This document shows positions 34,703-47,203 of a DNA stretch of 64,000 nt, piece after piece. Numbering within the stretch: position 1 is the first letter of the stretch; each line of letters starts with the position of its first letter. Below the pieces are notes generated by a model. The model worked only from the letters and a program-made list of their open reading frames with translations. It was not told where the DNA came from and ran no database searches. A program made the position numbers and the translations under genes. Origin of the DNA: Lactarius indigo (Eukaryota > Basidiomycota > Agaricomycetes > Russulales > Russulaceae); contig JAFKAC010000003.1 of NCBI GenBank assembly GCA_025766275.1, forward strand, positions 1,426,001-1,490,000, given 5' to 3'.

Positions 34703-36992
34703 TCAAATGTCCGGTAGCTCTCTTTGTAGCAACCTTGTCCAAGTGCTTTCCTTCCACCAGTCGTTCATAGCGTCGATCCGGTCCCACAAGACTTCTTCGT
34801 CCACGCCATAGATCTCATATTTTCCATCGTCCAATGCACGGCCCTCTCGTCGAGCTACTTCAAGAGCTGCTTTGTTTTCTCCCCTATAAAACATGGCTGG
34901 TAAAAAAGAAAAAAGCAATGAACTTGCGTCGAGGAACTACCTTAGTAACTCTAAGAGCTCCTGCCTATCGGGGAAAAAAAGACGGGATTCGAGGACAGCC
35001 AACATCGCTAGGGATGCACGGTAGAGGAATGGATCGCCTTCCAAGAGAATAACATCCCAAAGGCGCGCGCAAGCCTCAAAGGGGAGGTGATCGAGGAAAA
35101 GGGGAATGATCCAGTCCCGAAGATATGCCGATGGGGACACCTGATGCTGCTTGAAATTGAAATAAACTAATAAAAGTGAGCGGGTATTTGACAAGCAGTA
35201 TCCAAAAAAGCATACTCTTCGGCATTCCATCTGCTAGTAAAGTATCGAAGATCCTTTCAAAGGATGAGTTGTTGTACCTATTTTCTATGTGAGGAATAAT
35301 TCACCTGTAATAAGCCTCTACCTGGGAATACGAATCAATTCGACACGGATATGGGGTGGTGCGGTGAAGGTACTTACATCATCCTTTGCGGATAATTCCC
35401 CGTAGAAAGAGCGCATGCAGTGCCGTTCTAGCAAGTTCTTCATGACTATGAAACCAGGGACTAGCCGGCATGTTGAGCAGTATCATGGCTGCGATCTTCG
35501 CTACCCCTGGTACGTAGCCCAAACCCTCGTCCGAGCGAGACACAACCCACGCATGTAACATATCCTTGAGTTCTCCGTGCATCGGTCCCGAATCCGGATG
35601 AAATATGTGGAGGGAAGGGAGAGTACTCCATACGTCTTGTTCGATCTGATCGAGTGAAGTTTTCGGGAAGGTTCCAGCTTCAAGAAGGCGTTTCGCACGC
35701 GCAAGACATATTCTGTAGGTGTCTGACCCATGAATCTTTAATGAATTGTGGGACGCAGGTGAATCCGTTGTTGGTACCTTTGGATAATGCTAGAGGGTTT
35801 CCTACGGCGTGCTCCCACATCGTCGCGCGCAGCTTGGTAGGAATCCCACCCCACCAAAGCTTTCGCATTGCTGGATTGCGATGGACTATTTTCCAGTCCG
35901 GTAAGATCCCCTTCTCCCATATGTGTAGCGACTGCTCAACCCGGAGTTCTCTTGCCAGTCGACGCTCTTGCAGCGCCTTTCTTCGTTTTTCCTCTTTTGT
36001 GAAGATATTTGAGTATGCTTTCTTCAGGCAGGTCACTGCGCACCTGCGGCCCTACTACGCTCCATCATCTTCTCCCAGTCTGACAGATGCCTTTTATCTT
36101 CATCCCTGCTCTTTGGAGGCAGAAATGGCGGCCTTGTCTTGCTGATGACCTTCTCGAGCGCACTAGGTCCTATCGATCGTGTAACCTTATGCACTTTATA
36201 GCTAGGATGAAGGCCTCGAAGGTGACGACGACGCGATGGGAGAGGAGACAGGTGATAGATGGTGTGAAGGTGTCGAAGCAGCCGTTGCAAGTATTGGTTG
36301 CCCGGAGGGCGTCTCAGGGTCGTCCCCTGAAGTCGGTGTATCGGGGTGGAATCCCGAAGGTGGAGGAGATAGAGGTGGCGAGGTCAGGTTCACCTCGATG
36401 GAAGTTGGACGAGACTCTGATGTACTCTGATGGACCGTATGGCGTTGGGGTTCTGATACGCTGTCGTCCTCCGTACGGGTATGCCTTCGATCGTCGTTAG
36501 CGATCTTCGACCTCATTCAGGGCATCGTGGTGTTCTTCGTTATGTGCCGGTTTCTGTTTTTCGTCTATGGGACTCTCTGAAAGGGAGACGGTATCAAATT
36601 TGGCATAGAACTGACTGCCATTGGGGAGAGGGTCCGAGACATCCCTGCAATGTGGGTGAGGTCGCCGTAGAGCGATAGGCCGGTATGCGTACTAACAAGG
36701 ACCCAGACACCCCTGCGTGCGGTTTGCTTGTCTCTCCCGCAGGGTCAACATCGAGTGACTCCTCTATGCCCATCGGTATTTCATCTCGTTGAGGGGGTGA
36801 CACAGCCCGCGCCAGTTCAGCGCGAATGGCTGTCGACGAGAATTCGTAGTTGGGGTCGTTGTCGTCGCCATCTGCGAAGGCATCATCATCGAGATCAAAG
36901 GGTGTAGGGTGCTGGCGGAGTTTTTCCAAGGCGTTCCTGGAAGATGACCTGGTCAGTGTCAGCGGCCCAGAGTTGTTGGCTATCCATCGCAT
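34703..36992 (-). CDS. TBC-domain (Rab GAP-like) protein lacking both catalytic fingers
   Basis: Related to Rab GTPase-activating proteins. From 36992: MRWIANNSGPLTLTRSSSRN, a disordered Ser/Pro-rich N-terminus, then a charged helix (IFTKEEKRRKALQERRLARE) and the TBC domain. That begins IVHRNPAMRKLWWGGIPTKL and RATMWEHAVGNPLALS. The arginine-finger motif IxxDxxR reads IEQDVWSTLP, so Arg is replaced by Ser. The glutamine-finger motif YxQ reads GLGYVPGVAKIAAMILL, so Gln is Pro. Later parts, YNNSSFERIFDTLLADGMPK and YLRDWIIPLFLDHLPFEACA, are well kept. It ends WTRLLQRELPDI at 34703. An upstream exon with YIDYLISHPDSVPAV may extend the start to 37073. Confidence 0.78.
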
Positions 36993-37071
36993 TGCAAACT
37001 AACGGACGGACGGCGGGGACTGAGTCCGGATGTGATATCAGGTAATCAATGTAGCCTGCTTAGGTCCAGTC

Positions 37072-39400
37072 ATGATATCGGAGGTCTTACTCGTCTTAGC
37101 AGGCCATGCTTCATCTTTATTTCCTACAGATCATACCGTCCACCCATCCTTTGAACCTCTCCTTCACCCAGGAGAGAAAACAATGCCTTGAATCTATCGC
37201 CCTCATCGCGTCTCGCTATCGCAAGATAAAGAATGCCTCATCAAAACTATCCCGTTCCTCTTCTCGTTACGTCTGCGCGCTTGCTTCTACCCTGAATCAG
37301 ATTCTCAAGAAAGAGTATGAGGCACTTGTCGTGGAAACAGAAGATAAGGTGCTCAGCCGCGACTCTACGCTTGTCGCTAATGGCTCCTTTGTCCCTCTAT
37401 CATCCATTCGCTGCCACCTTTGCCGAATGGGACGCGCCCTTTGCTGCTTTGGAAGCGCTGGTAGATATTCTTTGCGCGAATGAAGATTGGAAACCCGGTC
37501 CCCTGATTGACTTGCTCACTCTGCGCTCTTCGACGGGCGTACATCGCGTCGCAAATATTATGTCCCGTCTGTCCTTGGCAGTGCAGCGCGTTTGGAAGGC
37601 CCAACTCACATCCCTATTGATTCACGGTTCTATTCCGGAGACAGACCCGATCGTGTCCAAAGACTACGTTTTTCTAGATGGATGCGTCCCTTCTTGCGTC
37701 TCTGCTCAGTCAAGGAGCTCGATATCCTACGTAGGAAAGGCCATTGGCAAGGTCAAAGCCGCCAGGTGGAGGACGCAGTTCCCTCGGGACCTTGCCGCAG
37801 ATCACGCGAGGCAGCTAGATGCGGTGCATGTCGAAGACCAATATGCCTTTGATAGGGTCATCACTGAGGTCCGCACAAACGTGAGCGAGTGGTTTTGGAT
37901 GAACGTAGCTTACCATCAAAGATGTTGAAACATCGGTTGACTCTTTGTGAGTATCCGCGTCCTCAATTGTGGCTCGATCTCTCATAGGGGATGTGTAGGG
38001 CTAATTACTTTCTGATCCGAAACGGCGAATTCAATCTATCGTTGATTAGAGAAATAGAGCGGCTGAAGATCTCGCGGCTGACTTCCCGCACGGGCCCACC
38101 TGTCAGTGATTCGCGAACAAGACCTCAACCTTGCGCTGCTTCGTGCTTCGTTGGGGACCACCGCCCAATACGACCCATCACTTGCCCATCTCCGATTTCA
38201 CCTCCCCTCTGGACCGGTACGCCCTCTCCTTCCGTCATTACCTGGCCCTAGAAACCTCGCTTCATCCATCGGTGGCGACGCCGTCGTCGAGACTATCTTC
38301 AACGACATTGTTCTCGGGACTCCAGTAAACCTGCTTTACACAGTGGATTGGCCCTTAGACATGTTTCTCCAGCCCACTGATATGCAGGTCTACGGAGTTC
38401 TATTCGCCTTTCTATCTTCCCTAAGGAAGACACACACACGAGTACACACGTGCTGGACTGCGTTATCTAATGCTCAACGCGCTCGACGACGTTGGACCGG
38501 GTTGGGTGAGGGTGGGCACAGCAGAGGACTTGGCCGGCCGTGAGGCACTCCTGAGATGCAGCTGGGGTTTGGTGCGAGAGATGAACTGGTTCCTTGAAAA
38601 TCTACTCAGCTATGTGATGACGGATGTTATCGACAGCGAGTTCAAGAGACTCAAGAAGCAGCTGAACCTGGAAGGAGACCCGAAGGTTCAGAACACTGAC
38701 GGCACAGGAGGACCGACCGTGGACCCCCCAGACACAAAGGCCCAAGGGTCCGCAGAGACTGAACCAGTGGTAGCTGCTGGCACAGTCAATCTTGACTTTA
38801 CAACGCTGCAGAACATACATAGCACATACCTCGAGCGGCTGTCAACCTGGCTGTCTTCTAACGAACCTCGTGCTCACAGCTACTCTTCGACCCATCTTCG
38901 AGCTTTGCGAACAGCTAGTTGCACAGGTGGAGAGATGGGGCGGCGACGTGTTACCTGCCCTGCTGTCTGAAGGCAGTATGGCTAGCGGGGCCGGTGGAGC
39001 CGGCAAGATGGTCAAGGAACGCTGGTCTCTAGTATCGGAGATTAACGAGGTCGGTCTGGCTGTCTCCGAGCCCTTGCACGTTTGCTAATCCAATCAGACA
39101 TTTCACTCGCTTTTGGACACGTTTTACGAGCAACTTGCTCAGTCAACGTCTCAACAGGCGTATACGGGAAGAGCGGACGCTTCCAAGTCGGGATTCCTGA
39201 ACAGCACGATCCACAATGTCTCAATGTACGCGCCAGGGACGCGAACCAAGGAAGGCAAAAGGTCGGACAAGATTGGGGAGATGCGACGACACATCGAGCG
39301 GCTGCTACTACGACTGGACTTTAATGAGGAGTTCTCTCGACCTCGTGGTGGCAAAGCAGGGGAGGATATATTACGTGCACTCAAGTCGGATGAGATATGA
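37072..39400 (+). CDS. GCP4: Gamma-tubulin complex component 4 (GCP4)
   Basis: Subunit of the gamma-tubulin ring complex that nucleates microtubules at the spindle pole body. The start at 37072 gives MISEVLLVLAGHASSLFPTD, matching GCP4 N-termini. One extra A in the four-A run at 37177-37180 breaks the frame before CLESIALIASRYRKIKNASS. The GRIP1 domain follows: YEALVVETEDKVLSRDSTLV, TFAEWDAPFAALEALVDIL, FLDGCVPSCVSAQSRSSISY. GRIP2 begins ANYFLIRNGEFNLSLIREIE and includes VDWPLDMFLQPTDMQVYGVL and CWGLVREMNWFLENLLSYVM-like sequence. It ends GKAGEDILRALKSDEI. Length is close to that of GCP4, the shortest GCP. Confidence 0.88.
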
Positions 39401-39547
39401 TGTGATGTAGATATAGATTACGCCGCGATCTACCAAATAAGCGGCCATTACAATCGTAGACATCACCATTGATCAATATCGACAATGGCGTCGAGTGTGT
39501 CCAGTCGACTCTCACAGCAGCTCCGCTTTCTTTCTTCCTCTTCCATA

Positions 39548-40789
39548 ATGTCTGCCCGTACGCTCCCTCGCTTCCACTGCCGTCGCGTCCCTCTCACACC
39601 ATATTCCAGAATACACACCACGCCTCATCGGTGCCCCCAACACCCTCGGTACGTTCGTTTTTAGCCCTATGGTCCTTTCTTTGTGGCGTCGGATATCTCA
39701 AATCAGATAGAACATCGCGTTTTCATCGAACAAAATGGCCAGGTCGTCTCGCCATTCCACGACATCCCACTCTTCGCCGATCAGAGCAATGGTATTCTCA
39801 ACATGATTGTCGAAGTTCCTCGTTGGACAAATGCCAAGATGGAAATTTCCAAGGAGGAGGCGTTCAATCCCATCAAGCAGGATATCAAAAAGGGCCGCTT
39901 GCGCTACGTTCGCAACTGCTTCCCCCATCACGGGTACATCTGGAATTACGGTGCCTTCCCACAGGTCAGCAGTCTCCGCTCGTGCTGTCGTAAGCCCATT
40001 CCCCCCACCTCTTACTCCGCCCTTGCTAGACGTGGGAGGATCCCACTCAGCAGCATGCTGAGACCAAGGCCAGAGGCGACAACGATCCGCTGGATGTCTG
40101 CGAGATTGGCGAGCAGGTCGGTTACGTGGGACAAGTCAAGCAGGTCAAGGTCCTCGGGATCATGGCGCTCCTCGACGAGGGCGAGACGGACTGGAAGGTC
40201 CTCGTCGTCGACGTTCAAGACCCGCTCGCGTCCAAACTGAACGACATCGAGGACGTCGAGCGCCACCTGCCCGGCCTCGTACGCGCCACGAATGAGTGGT
40301 TCCGGTGTGTGCCAGCACATCATCCGGTTCGAGCACGCTGATTTCGAACATGCCTCATCTGCACACAGTATCTACAAAATCCCTGATGGCAAGCCCGAAA
40401 ACCAATTTGCGTTCTCCGGCGAGGCCAAGAACAAGAAATATGCCGCTGAAATTATCCACGAGTGCCATGAGGCGTGGCGTCGCCTCGTCTCTGGCGAGAG
40501 CCCTGCCAAGACGGCCAACTACGATCTTTCGATGTACGTCGCCTGTACTTTGTACATCTTAGAGCAATCCCCGGGCTGACTCGCTCCCAGTCGCAATATC
40601 ACTGTCGAGGGTTCCCCTGGCCTTGTGAGACTAAACGACCTCTTCGTACACGAGCATACCCCCCGATTCCCGGAAGCCATCTGCTCCCATTGAGCCTGCC
40701 AGTTCGTGTATTCCTACCTCTAGCGCTCCCGTATTGACATTTGCGCGCCAGTTTCCAAGTGGTTCTACATCTCATCCGCGCAGGTTTAG
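39548..40789 (+). CDS. IPP1: Inorganic pyrophosphatase
   Basis: Family I pyrophosphatase hydrolysing PPi to phosphate, which drives biosynthetic reactions. From 39548, MSAQ joins [20 protein letters not shown] through two introns. The signature [12 protein letters not shown] supplies the metal-binding aspartates. Other landmarks are [60 protein letters not shown] and [20 protein letters not shown]. The end [19 protein letters not shown] is reached by skipping one extra C near 40639 and one intron. An in-frame ATG at 39485 would add MASSVSSRLSQQLRFLSSSS-I, which is presequence-like, so a mitochondrial form is possible. Confidence 0.92.
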
Positions 40790-40978
40790 ACGGTCATAAG
40801 TGGCAACCAAAGCCGGGAACGAGTTGGGATTTGTTGGTCAATTCACCTCTATCTAAGATGGCATGTTGCTTAGCCATGAGATTTGCGGAGGCGAATGTAG
40901 TAATCAATCGTGAAGTCATCATTAGTTTTGACCTGAGCTATCTATACACAAACGACCCCCAATGCCGTCGTGACACGT

Positions 40979-43900
40979 TCACGATTTTTGATCCAAGACC
41001 CTGTCTGGTTGTGCTGGCGGATATCGACAGTAACGGTCAGAGATGAAAGTAACAGTCCATACACCTGTCTATAGCGTCAGGTTGTGTCACAGTGCGGAAG
41101 ATTTTGTGCTGACCTTCTAAGGCAGAAAAGATGGAATATTCCGTAGTGGTAACGGCTGACACCGTATGCGTCTCAAGGACCTTGCCAGGCTTGCCACCCT
41201 TCCTAGTGTTCAGCTCTGAACGTTGGTACGTGAACGTGAAAGGTGGCTCTCCAATGAGCGTAAACTTAATCTCCGCTTGATCACCTAGCGACTCGAGATC
41301 AGGATACTTCACAAGGGACGTATGGACAGGCTCGCTCTACCTTCATGGATGTCCTGGAAGATTCTATTCCCGTGACCGACTTGCGCGCTGGGCAATGGAT
41401 GAACCGTGTAGGTCAGGTCTGTCACCACCGATTTACACATCTTTTGCTGTTGCGCGATGGATGTTATCCTGAATTCGCCCGGTTGCTGTTGAGCAAATGC
41501 GAACGGTGACTGCTTGGCCTCTTGAGTGTATGCCTTACCATTCACGCGATACCTATTCCATGTTAACAATACCTGACGTAAAAACGCAAAGAAAAACCGC
41601 CTCACCCGATTGTCCACGGGGGAATGCCCTCCAACTGGAACTGTGCAACCTCCCCAACACAGAGGTGTTCTCTTCTGTCGAATGGAACAATCGCAGCTGA
41701 CTCGGCAACGTCTACCCAGATTGAGCGCTCTCGGGGGTCTGGTAGCTTCTGTTCGCAGTACGATGCATCTCTGACCGTCTCGATGGACACTTGATGTTGG
41801 CCTACGGACTTGAAATTATATCCTGGTAGGTCAAGTCTCCAGGTCATGTCGTGTACCGTCACACTCTCAGTAAAACGTTCGCTGGAAGCGAGATTTTGCA
41901 CTGATATGGTGAGTTCGAAGGGTGGGGTGCCCTGCAATACGACGACGCCGTCCCCGCTACCTTTATCCTGGGGCACAAAGCTCTCGTGCAGACAATACGA
42001 AAGCCTATTGAAGCTCGTAAAGCGTGCAGAAGGTCGCATAAGAACTTCCTGCTCAAGGAGTGGTCGATCGGAACGAGGAATGACGACGCCTTTGTGCTTG
42101 GATAGTGGGTAGGCGCTGTCACCAACCTGCTTTACTTCGTAGTAAATCCGGCCAGGTTCTGAGGTGTGAAGCTGGAAGCGAGTCCGGGGCTGTATACTGT
42201 TGAAAGTGGGCTGGTCAAGCAGTCTTGTGCCACCTGAATCGCTGGATCGCGCTATGTTGTACATGATCTGGAAAGGAGGCCGACCTGAACAATGAATGAG
42301 CGTGTCAAAGCTGAAAAAATGAATGAAAAAGCTACCTGTGAGATCAAAGTCAACATGTCCACTTGTCCCTTCACAAATTGCAGGAAGAATGTATGTTCCG
42401 TTATATGGTTCATATACCGCCTCAGTGTTAGGAGAAATTGTTGCGGATGGACGAGGCACCCAATCTACTTCGTAAGTGGACTCCTGAGTTATGACTGTAC
42501 CGGGGCATTGCGAGTCAGACACCTAGGCACGTTGTAAATACCATCATCCAGGTTTATTCCCAAAATAAGACCCACATCCAAGATCTCATAAATGCCCTTC
42601 TTTTGCACCCGAAGATGATCATTGGGTGAGCTCAGCTGGGCGGACAAAATCCGTTCGGGGTGCTCCGAGACGCGATACTTGATCTGCCATGGCTGGGAGA
42701 CATTAGTGGGGACGAATGTCAATATCAGAGCCGAATACATACCCCATCACCGGTCAATCTAGTAGGAAGGCTGGCTTGCTCATTTTCAAGAGTAACGACA
42801 CGCCGTTGACCCTCCTTTCCATAGAATTTGGCGGTTGGCTTGACCTTCCTAACATTAACGGTGACACCTGGCACAGAGAGGGTGCGCTTGCAACCGGATG
42901 AGTCCTCGACGCTCACTAGTCACAGGAAAATATATCACATTAGCACAGAAAATCTTGCGTGAACAATGACACCTACCGATATTGATCTCGAACGATCCAC
43001 CTTCCCTATTCACATCCTTGGGGACGACGACCCGCAGTTTTCTCTGGGCAGTGTCAATACCAGAAAATGGAATGGTCTCGGATTTCTGGGGGCCAACAAG
43101 CTGGAGATTCAAATTCCACGGTCCGAGGCCCTGGAAGCAACGACTAAGTCATGAGGTTAGAATATCTAGCTTTGACGCTTACCCCAAGATTGACCTCTAC
43201 TTCGACGGAGTTTTCTGAGCAGCTATTGATTACCGTCCGATCCCTTCCAGAAGTCCCCGCGAAGGAAGCCGACGCCAAGGGATGGACTACCTGGTCAATA
43301 GTCGGACCTTGCAGTTCCACCTTATTATAATTGGCGTCGCTCAGGTGAGAAAAACTATAAACGTAGTGGCCACTTTGTGAGGGTTGTAGAGTCATCTCGC
43401 CGCGAGAGTTATGGAAAGTCTTTACTCGCTCCCGCGCCGGTTCTTTGTCTCGCTGTATTTGGTAGTAGACATGAAAAGGTGGGGTTCCGTGAAGGACAAG
43501 CGAAGCGGCAACGCCAGTATCTCCAGAACTGTTAGAAGGTATGAGCGTTCGTCCTCGAAACGACATGGGGTGGCTCACCATTCGTGAATTCGTCTCCATT
43601 CAACCTCAGCAGCGGGTTTGGGCAACTCCACTACAGTGCAGGTTTCAGGACTTAGCACATCACCTTCGCAGTATTTGCCCCTTATATCCACAATGGTGTA
43701 ATCCCCGGGGGAGTCAGCTGTAACCGTGAGGTCCCGCCTGCCTGGCTGAGTGTGGATAGTTTGTTGCCAAGGCCGAAGGCGCTTGTTGACGCTTTTACCA
43801 AATTCGTCTGTAGGTGGTTGGTACCGCACTTTCACATCCCACGGCGAGTCCAAGTCATCAGAGTCTTGACTATCAATGACCAAAGAGACGTTGGAGCCGA

Positions 43901-45496
43901 TGCGAAGAGACGAGGGTTTTTGGGGTCCGCAACCCTTGAAAGCCATCGTAGGGCGATGAAGAACTCGTAGAGAACGACTAATTTTGGTGTTGGACTCGAG
44001 GGAGAGGTCTCCGATTTTTGCGGGAGACCGATTAGACAGCACTTCTAGATTTCCGAGAGCATCGGTAACACTCTCGAGCACATATGTGTGGACGCCAAAA
44101 GCCTCGGCGGAAACGGTAAGCGGTACGCGGACCTCTTGAGGAGGGGAGTTGTGCAGCGGAGTTGAAGTGTCAGGACGTGAAAGCTGCTCAGTCTCGATGC
44201 CTTCTACGACAAAATATTCTCTGCGGCCGTTGACTTCCTTGAACCACTTAAGAGTAAGGGGAGGGACACCGTAGATACTTAGCGTCAGCCGGACGTCCTT
44301 TTCTTCATCAAGGGTGTTAAGACCAGTGGCCGCGCACTTAACGTTATCCCCGCGAGCGAGGGCATCACCATCGACAAACTGAGCACTCGGGCAGGGAGCA
44401 ACAGTGACCTCAGACGGGTATGAGATGCGAGCGTCGACACCGGAGGGGTCGTTAACATCGTGAAGATGAATGGTCCCTGGCTTCGATATGCGAATGTGCG
44501 CGAGGGACTGGGTCTTCTGCAAGCGCGGAAGAGAGGAATGAGCATCGCGCGAGTCATCAGTCGCGTACTCGTCATCATAGTCGTCGACATCATCATCAAA
44601 ATATTCTTGTTTCGAGGTCTTCGCCACTTGCAATTGCTCCAGACGTGCGTTCTCTATGGCTTTAAGATCGCGTGCGGACAAAGTGACAGACTCTATTTTT
44701 CCCCCAGACGATTCGAGGTAGCCCAAAGGAGTGATGGTGTAGCGCAGGGAAATGGGATTGGAATTGTTCAAGAGGACGGGTACGAGAACATTGGTAGAGG
44801 AGGGGTCCAGGCAAAACCGCTGGCTGTAAGGGTTGAGTTGGGCGGTGCTGATTGGTGACATGCGAACAGTGTGCTGGCCTGCGAGGTGACTGTCCTTGCC
44901 ACCATAACTTTCGCTTGCCACAAGGCCGAAGGTTAGAAAAGAAAGGGCACTGGATAGGCTGAACATGTCTGAGGGAGAGCGAAACCCAACACGACCTGGA
45001 AAGTCGTGATGAGCCGTGGACAAGAATGAGCCGTGACTAACGTACCATCGCGAGATGAGTGTGAACTCGAGTCCGCAAAGATGTGTAACCGAATACCACC
45101 AAACAAAAGTCCATCCACCAAGGCAAGACCTAATATTTGCAATACCACAACAGAGTTTGCGTAGTTCAGTCGTGGGATGCGTAAGCGCGAGAGAATGACA
45201 CAGAATAAGAGGTCAACAAGCAGCCACTTTTTCCCATAGTGTAGAGTAGGGCCTCCCTCCGAGGAAAGAAGGTATTGGAAAAAATCGATGATTTTTACGG
45301 CCTTCAAGTTTCAAAAGGAAGGTGAACACGGCTGTCGATGCGAGTGTTTGACAAAAGGCACTCCCACCTGGATGAGTAAAGCGAAGCTCAAAGCATACAA
45401 TCTCTGGGACGGAATATCAATAAAACGTTCAGGAATGAGGGGTGTTACAGGAGGTGTGGAGGAGGGTGTGGAGGGTCCAGCATGGCCAGAGGACAT
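40979..45496 (-). CDS. POM152: Nucleoporin POM152
   Basis: Integral membrane protein of the nuclear pore ring. The start at 45496 gives a Ser/Pro-rich cytoplasmic tail (MSSGHAGPSTPSSTPPVTPL). Hydrophobic segments follow around RLYALSFALLIQAVKIIDFF, WLLVDLLFCVILSRLRI and VVVLQILGLALVDGLLFGG. A long lumenal part begins HLAGQHTVRMSPISTAQLNP, with YSQRFCLDPSSTNVLVPVLL. It contains repeated Ig-like domains with the recurring signature of a small loop before a Pro-Pro pair (YGVPPLTLKW, HGTPPFHVYY, QGTPPFELTI, EGIPPWTIG, GEPPFTFTY). The last exon, after an intron, ends VTFISDRYCRYPPAQPDRV at 40979. Convergent with the pyrophosphatase gene. Confidence 0.9.
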
Positions 45497-45615
45497 GGTG
45501 GGGCTCAAGTCACTAGCTGAGTGGCAGGCTCAGGGCGTCGCGGCACGCGTTTCGGTCAGGTGATCGCTAACATCTCATACACAGAGGTATATATTTGTCA
45601 CGGTGGTGTACAATC

Positions 45616-46338
45616 TCATCTGCTCAGATACCAGAAAAGTAGGTATGCCCCGACGAAATAAAGCAGCTTCTTTACTTGGGGGTCAAGATTGGCCAACGAT
45701 GCCTCGGGACCATCACCTCGAGAAGTCTGGGGTTGCGTGGAAGAGCCGCCAAGGCTTTGGCCCCTACCCGAGAAAGCGGCAGAAGTTGACCCAGAACTAT
45801 GCTTTCGCAATGCATTCTCCAATGCGCTGAATCGATATCAGCAGAGTGAAACAGTAAAGATAGACGAGCATACGCTTTATTTGCGCCTTTAACTTCGTCG
45901 ACTTTCGTTTGTCCCTTCAGAAATAGGAACGTTGGCCTAGAAATAAGCGCATTTGTTAGAGAAAAGACCAATTAACATGTATCTGTCACTCACATAACAC
46001 CAACAGCATAACGTTTCGCGACGTCTTGTGCAGCATCCACGTCACATTTAAGGAAGTTCACAGACGAGTATTGTTTCGAAAGTGTCTCATATGCGGGTGC
46101 TATGGCATGGCATGGCCCACACCTGCAGTGGTGTCACCTGGGCGTATTTACTTCAACACTTTCAAGAGTACCAACCACGTAGCATGAAAGTCAACGACCT
46201 GTATGTTGACCGCAAGAGTATGAAGTGAATTCTAAGCCACGACAGGCCAAGGAGAAATGGACATACGGTCAGCTTTGTTCGTGACTTATCCAGGATGACA
46301 TCGAGTTGAGAAAGTGAAGTAATATGAGTTATGGACAT
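45616..46338 (-). CDS. Thioredoxin-domain protein with C-terminal membrane anchor
   Basis: The start at 46338 gives MSITHITSLSQLDVILDKS. Two introns then lead to VVDFHATW and CGPCHAIAPAYETLSKQYSS, a typical thioredoxin active site WCGPC. The fold is completed by FLKCDVDAAQDVAKRYAVGV, MPTFLFLKGQTKVDEVKGAN and ENALRKHSS. After a Ser/Gly-rich linker of about 35 residues comes DPQVKKLLYFVGAYLLFWYL, a single hydrophobic segment at the extreme C-terminus that would act as a tail anchor. Cytosol-facing redox activity on an organelle membrane is therefore likely; the membrane is unknown. No frameshift is needed. Confidence 0.85.
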
Positions 46339-46517
46339 TGACCCAACCTTCGAGTATTCCGAGGACAGGCAAAGTGAGTGGAAGCCCGACAACGAGTCTT
46401 ACATAATAAAGCTACCCGATCACATGGTTTGTAAAGGTCCGTATAAATACCGAGACAACTTGTTTCGCCTCTATTCAGCCCACCGATGTACCTAGTACAT
46501 TAATCTGAAACCGATTT

Positions 46518-47203
46518 TCAGCTCTTCCCGGATGTAGTAGACTGCAACCGAAGAATTCTGGAAAGACTATCGCGACGAATGCTCCACTTTAGTCGGCGCA
46601 CGACCGGAAGAAGGGAGCGAGAGACAAGGTGCGAAGAGGACTCAATGTCCGGGAAAATGTGCGTCTTGTAAAGTGCTTTGAGTGGGTTCGGATGGAAGGA
46701 CCAGCGGCGCAGTTTAGAGGATATGACATTCGACGCGTGACCGCGTTGCAAGTGCATTGAATTCTCATAATTGGCCACAGACTATAAGAAATTTTTAATT
46801 AGTGCCCGGGGACAGTGCCAGGAGAGATGAGATGCGTGCAAGAGCCGAATAAAGGTATAAACCCGCTCTCCAGCGCCGTTCCATCACCAAGCCTTTCATG
46901 ACGCCTCGATGTATAAGATCCAAAACGGTGGGCCTAAGCGGCGATCCTTGCGGACCAATGCCAAACAAGGAGTGAGAAACACGCGAAGGAGCGACGACAA
47001 GTAAACGTGTTCGTTGAAGGATGGGATCAGCGGCGAGGGAGGCTAGATCATGGCAAGTCGAAGCGAGAGCAGAGAGTTCCGGGACGTCAAGGAAGGACAC
47101 TACAGTAAGGGTCGACATGTCAGCCGCCGCAGCGCGAAGTACGGACGTATAACTAAGCCGGGGATGTGTACGAACGAATGTGCAAGAGTATCTCTTGGGG
47201 CAT
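46518..47203 (-). CDS. F-box protein
   Basis: Probable substrate receptor of an SCF ubiquitin ligase. The start at 47203, MPQEILLHI, joins LSFLDVPELSALASTCHDLA by an intron, together a clear F-box. SRVSHSLFGIGPQGSPLRPT and LIHRGVMKGLVMERRWRAGL follow. The next intron appears to use a GC donor (GCACGCAT near 46843) because no GT is available. It joins to SVANYENSMHLQRGHASNV and SRSLLPVVRRLKWSIRRDSL. The substrate is not known. A further 3' exon beyond 46518 cannot be excluded. The protein is short, about 190 residues. Confidence 0.78.
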
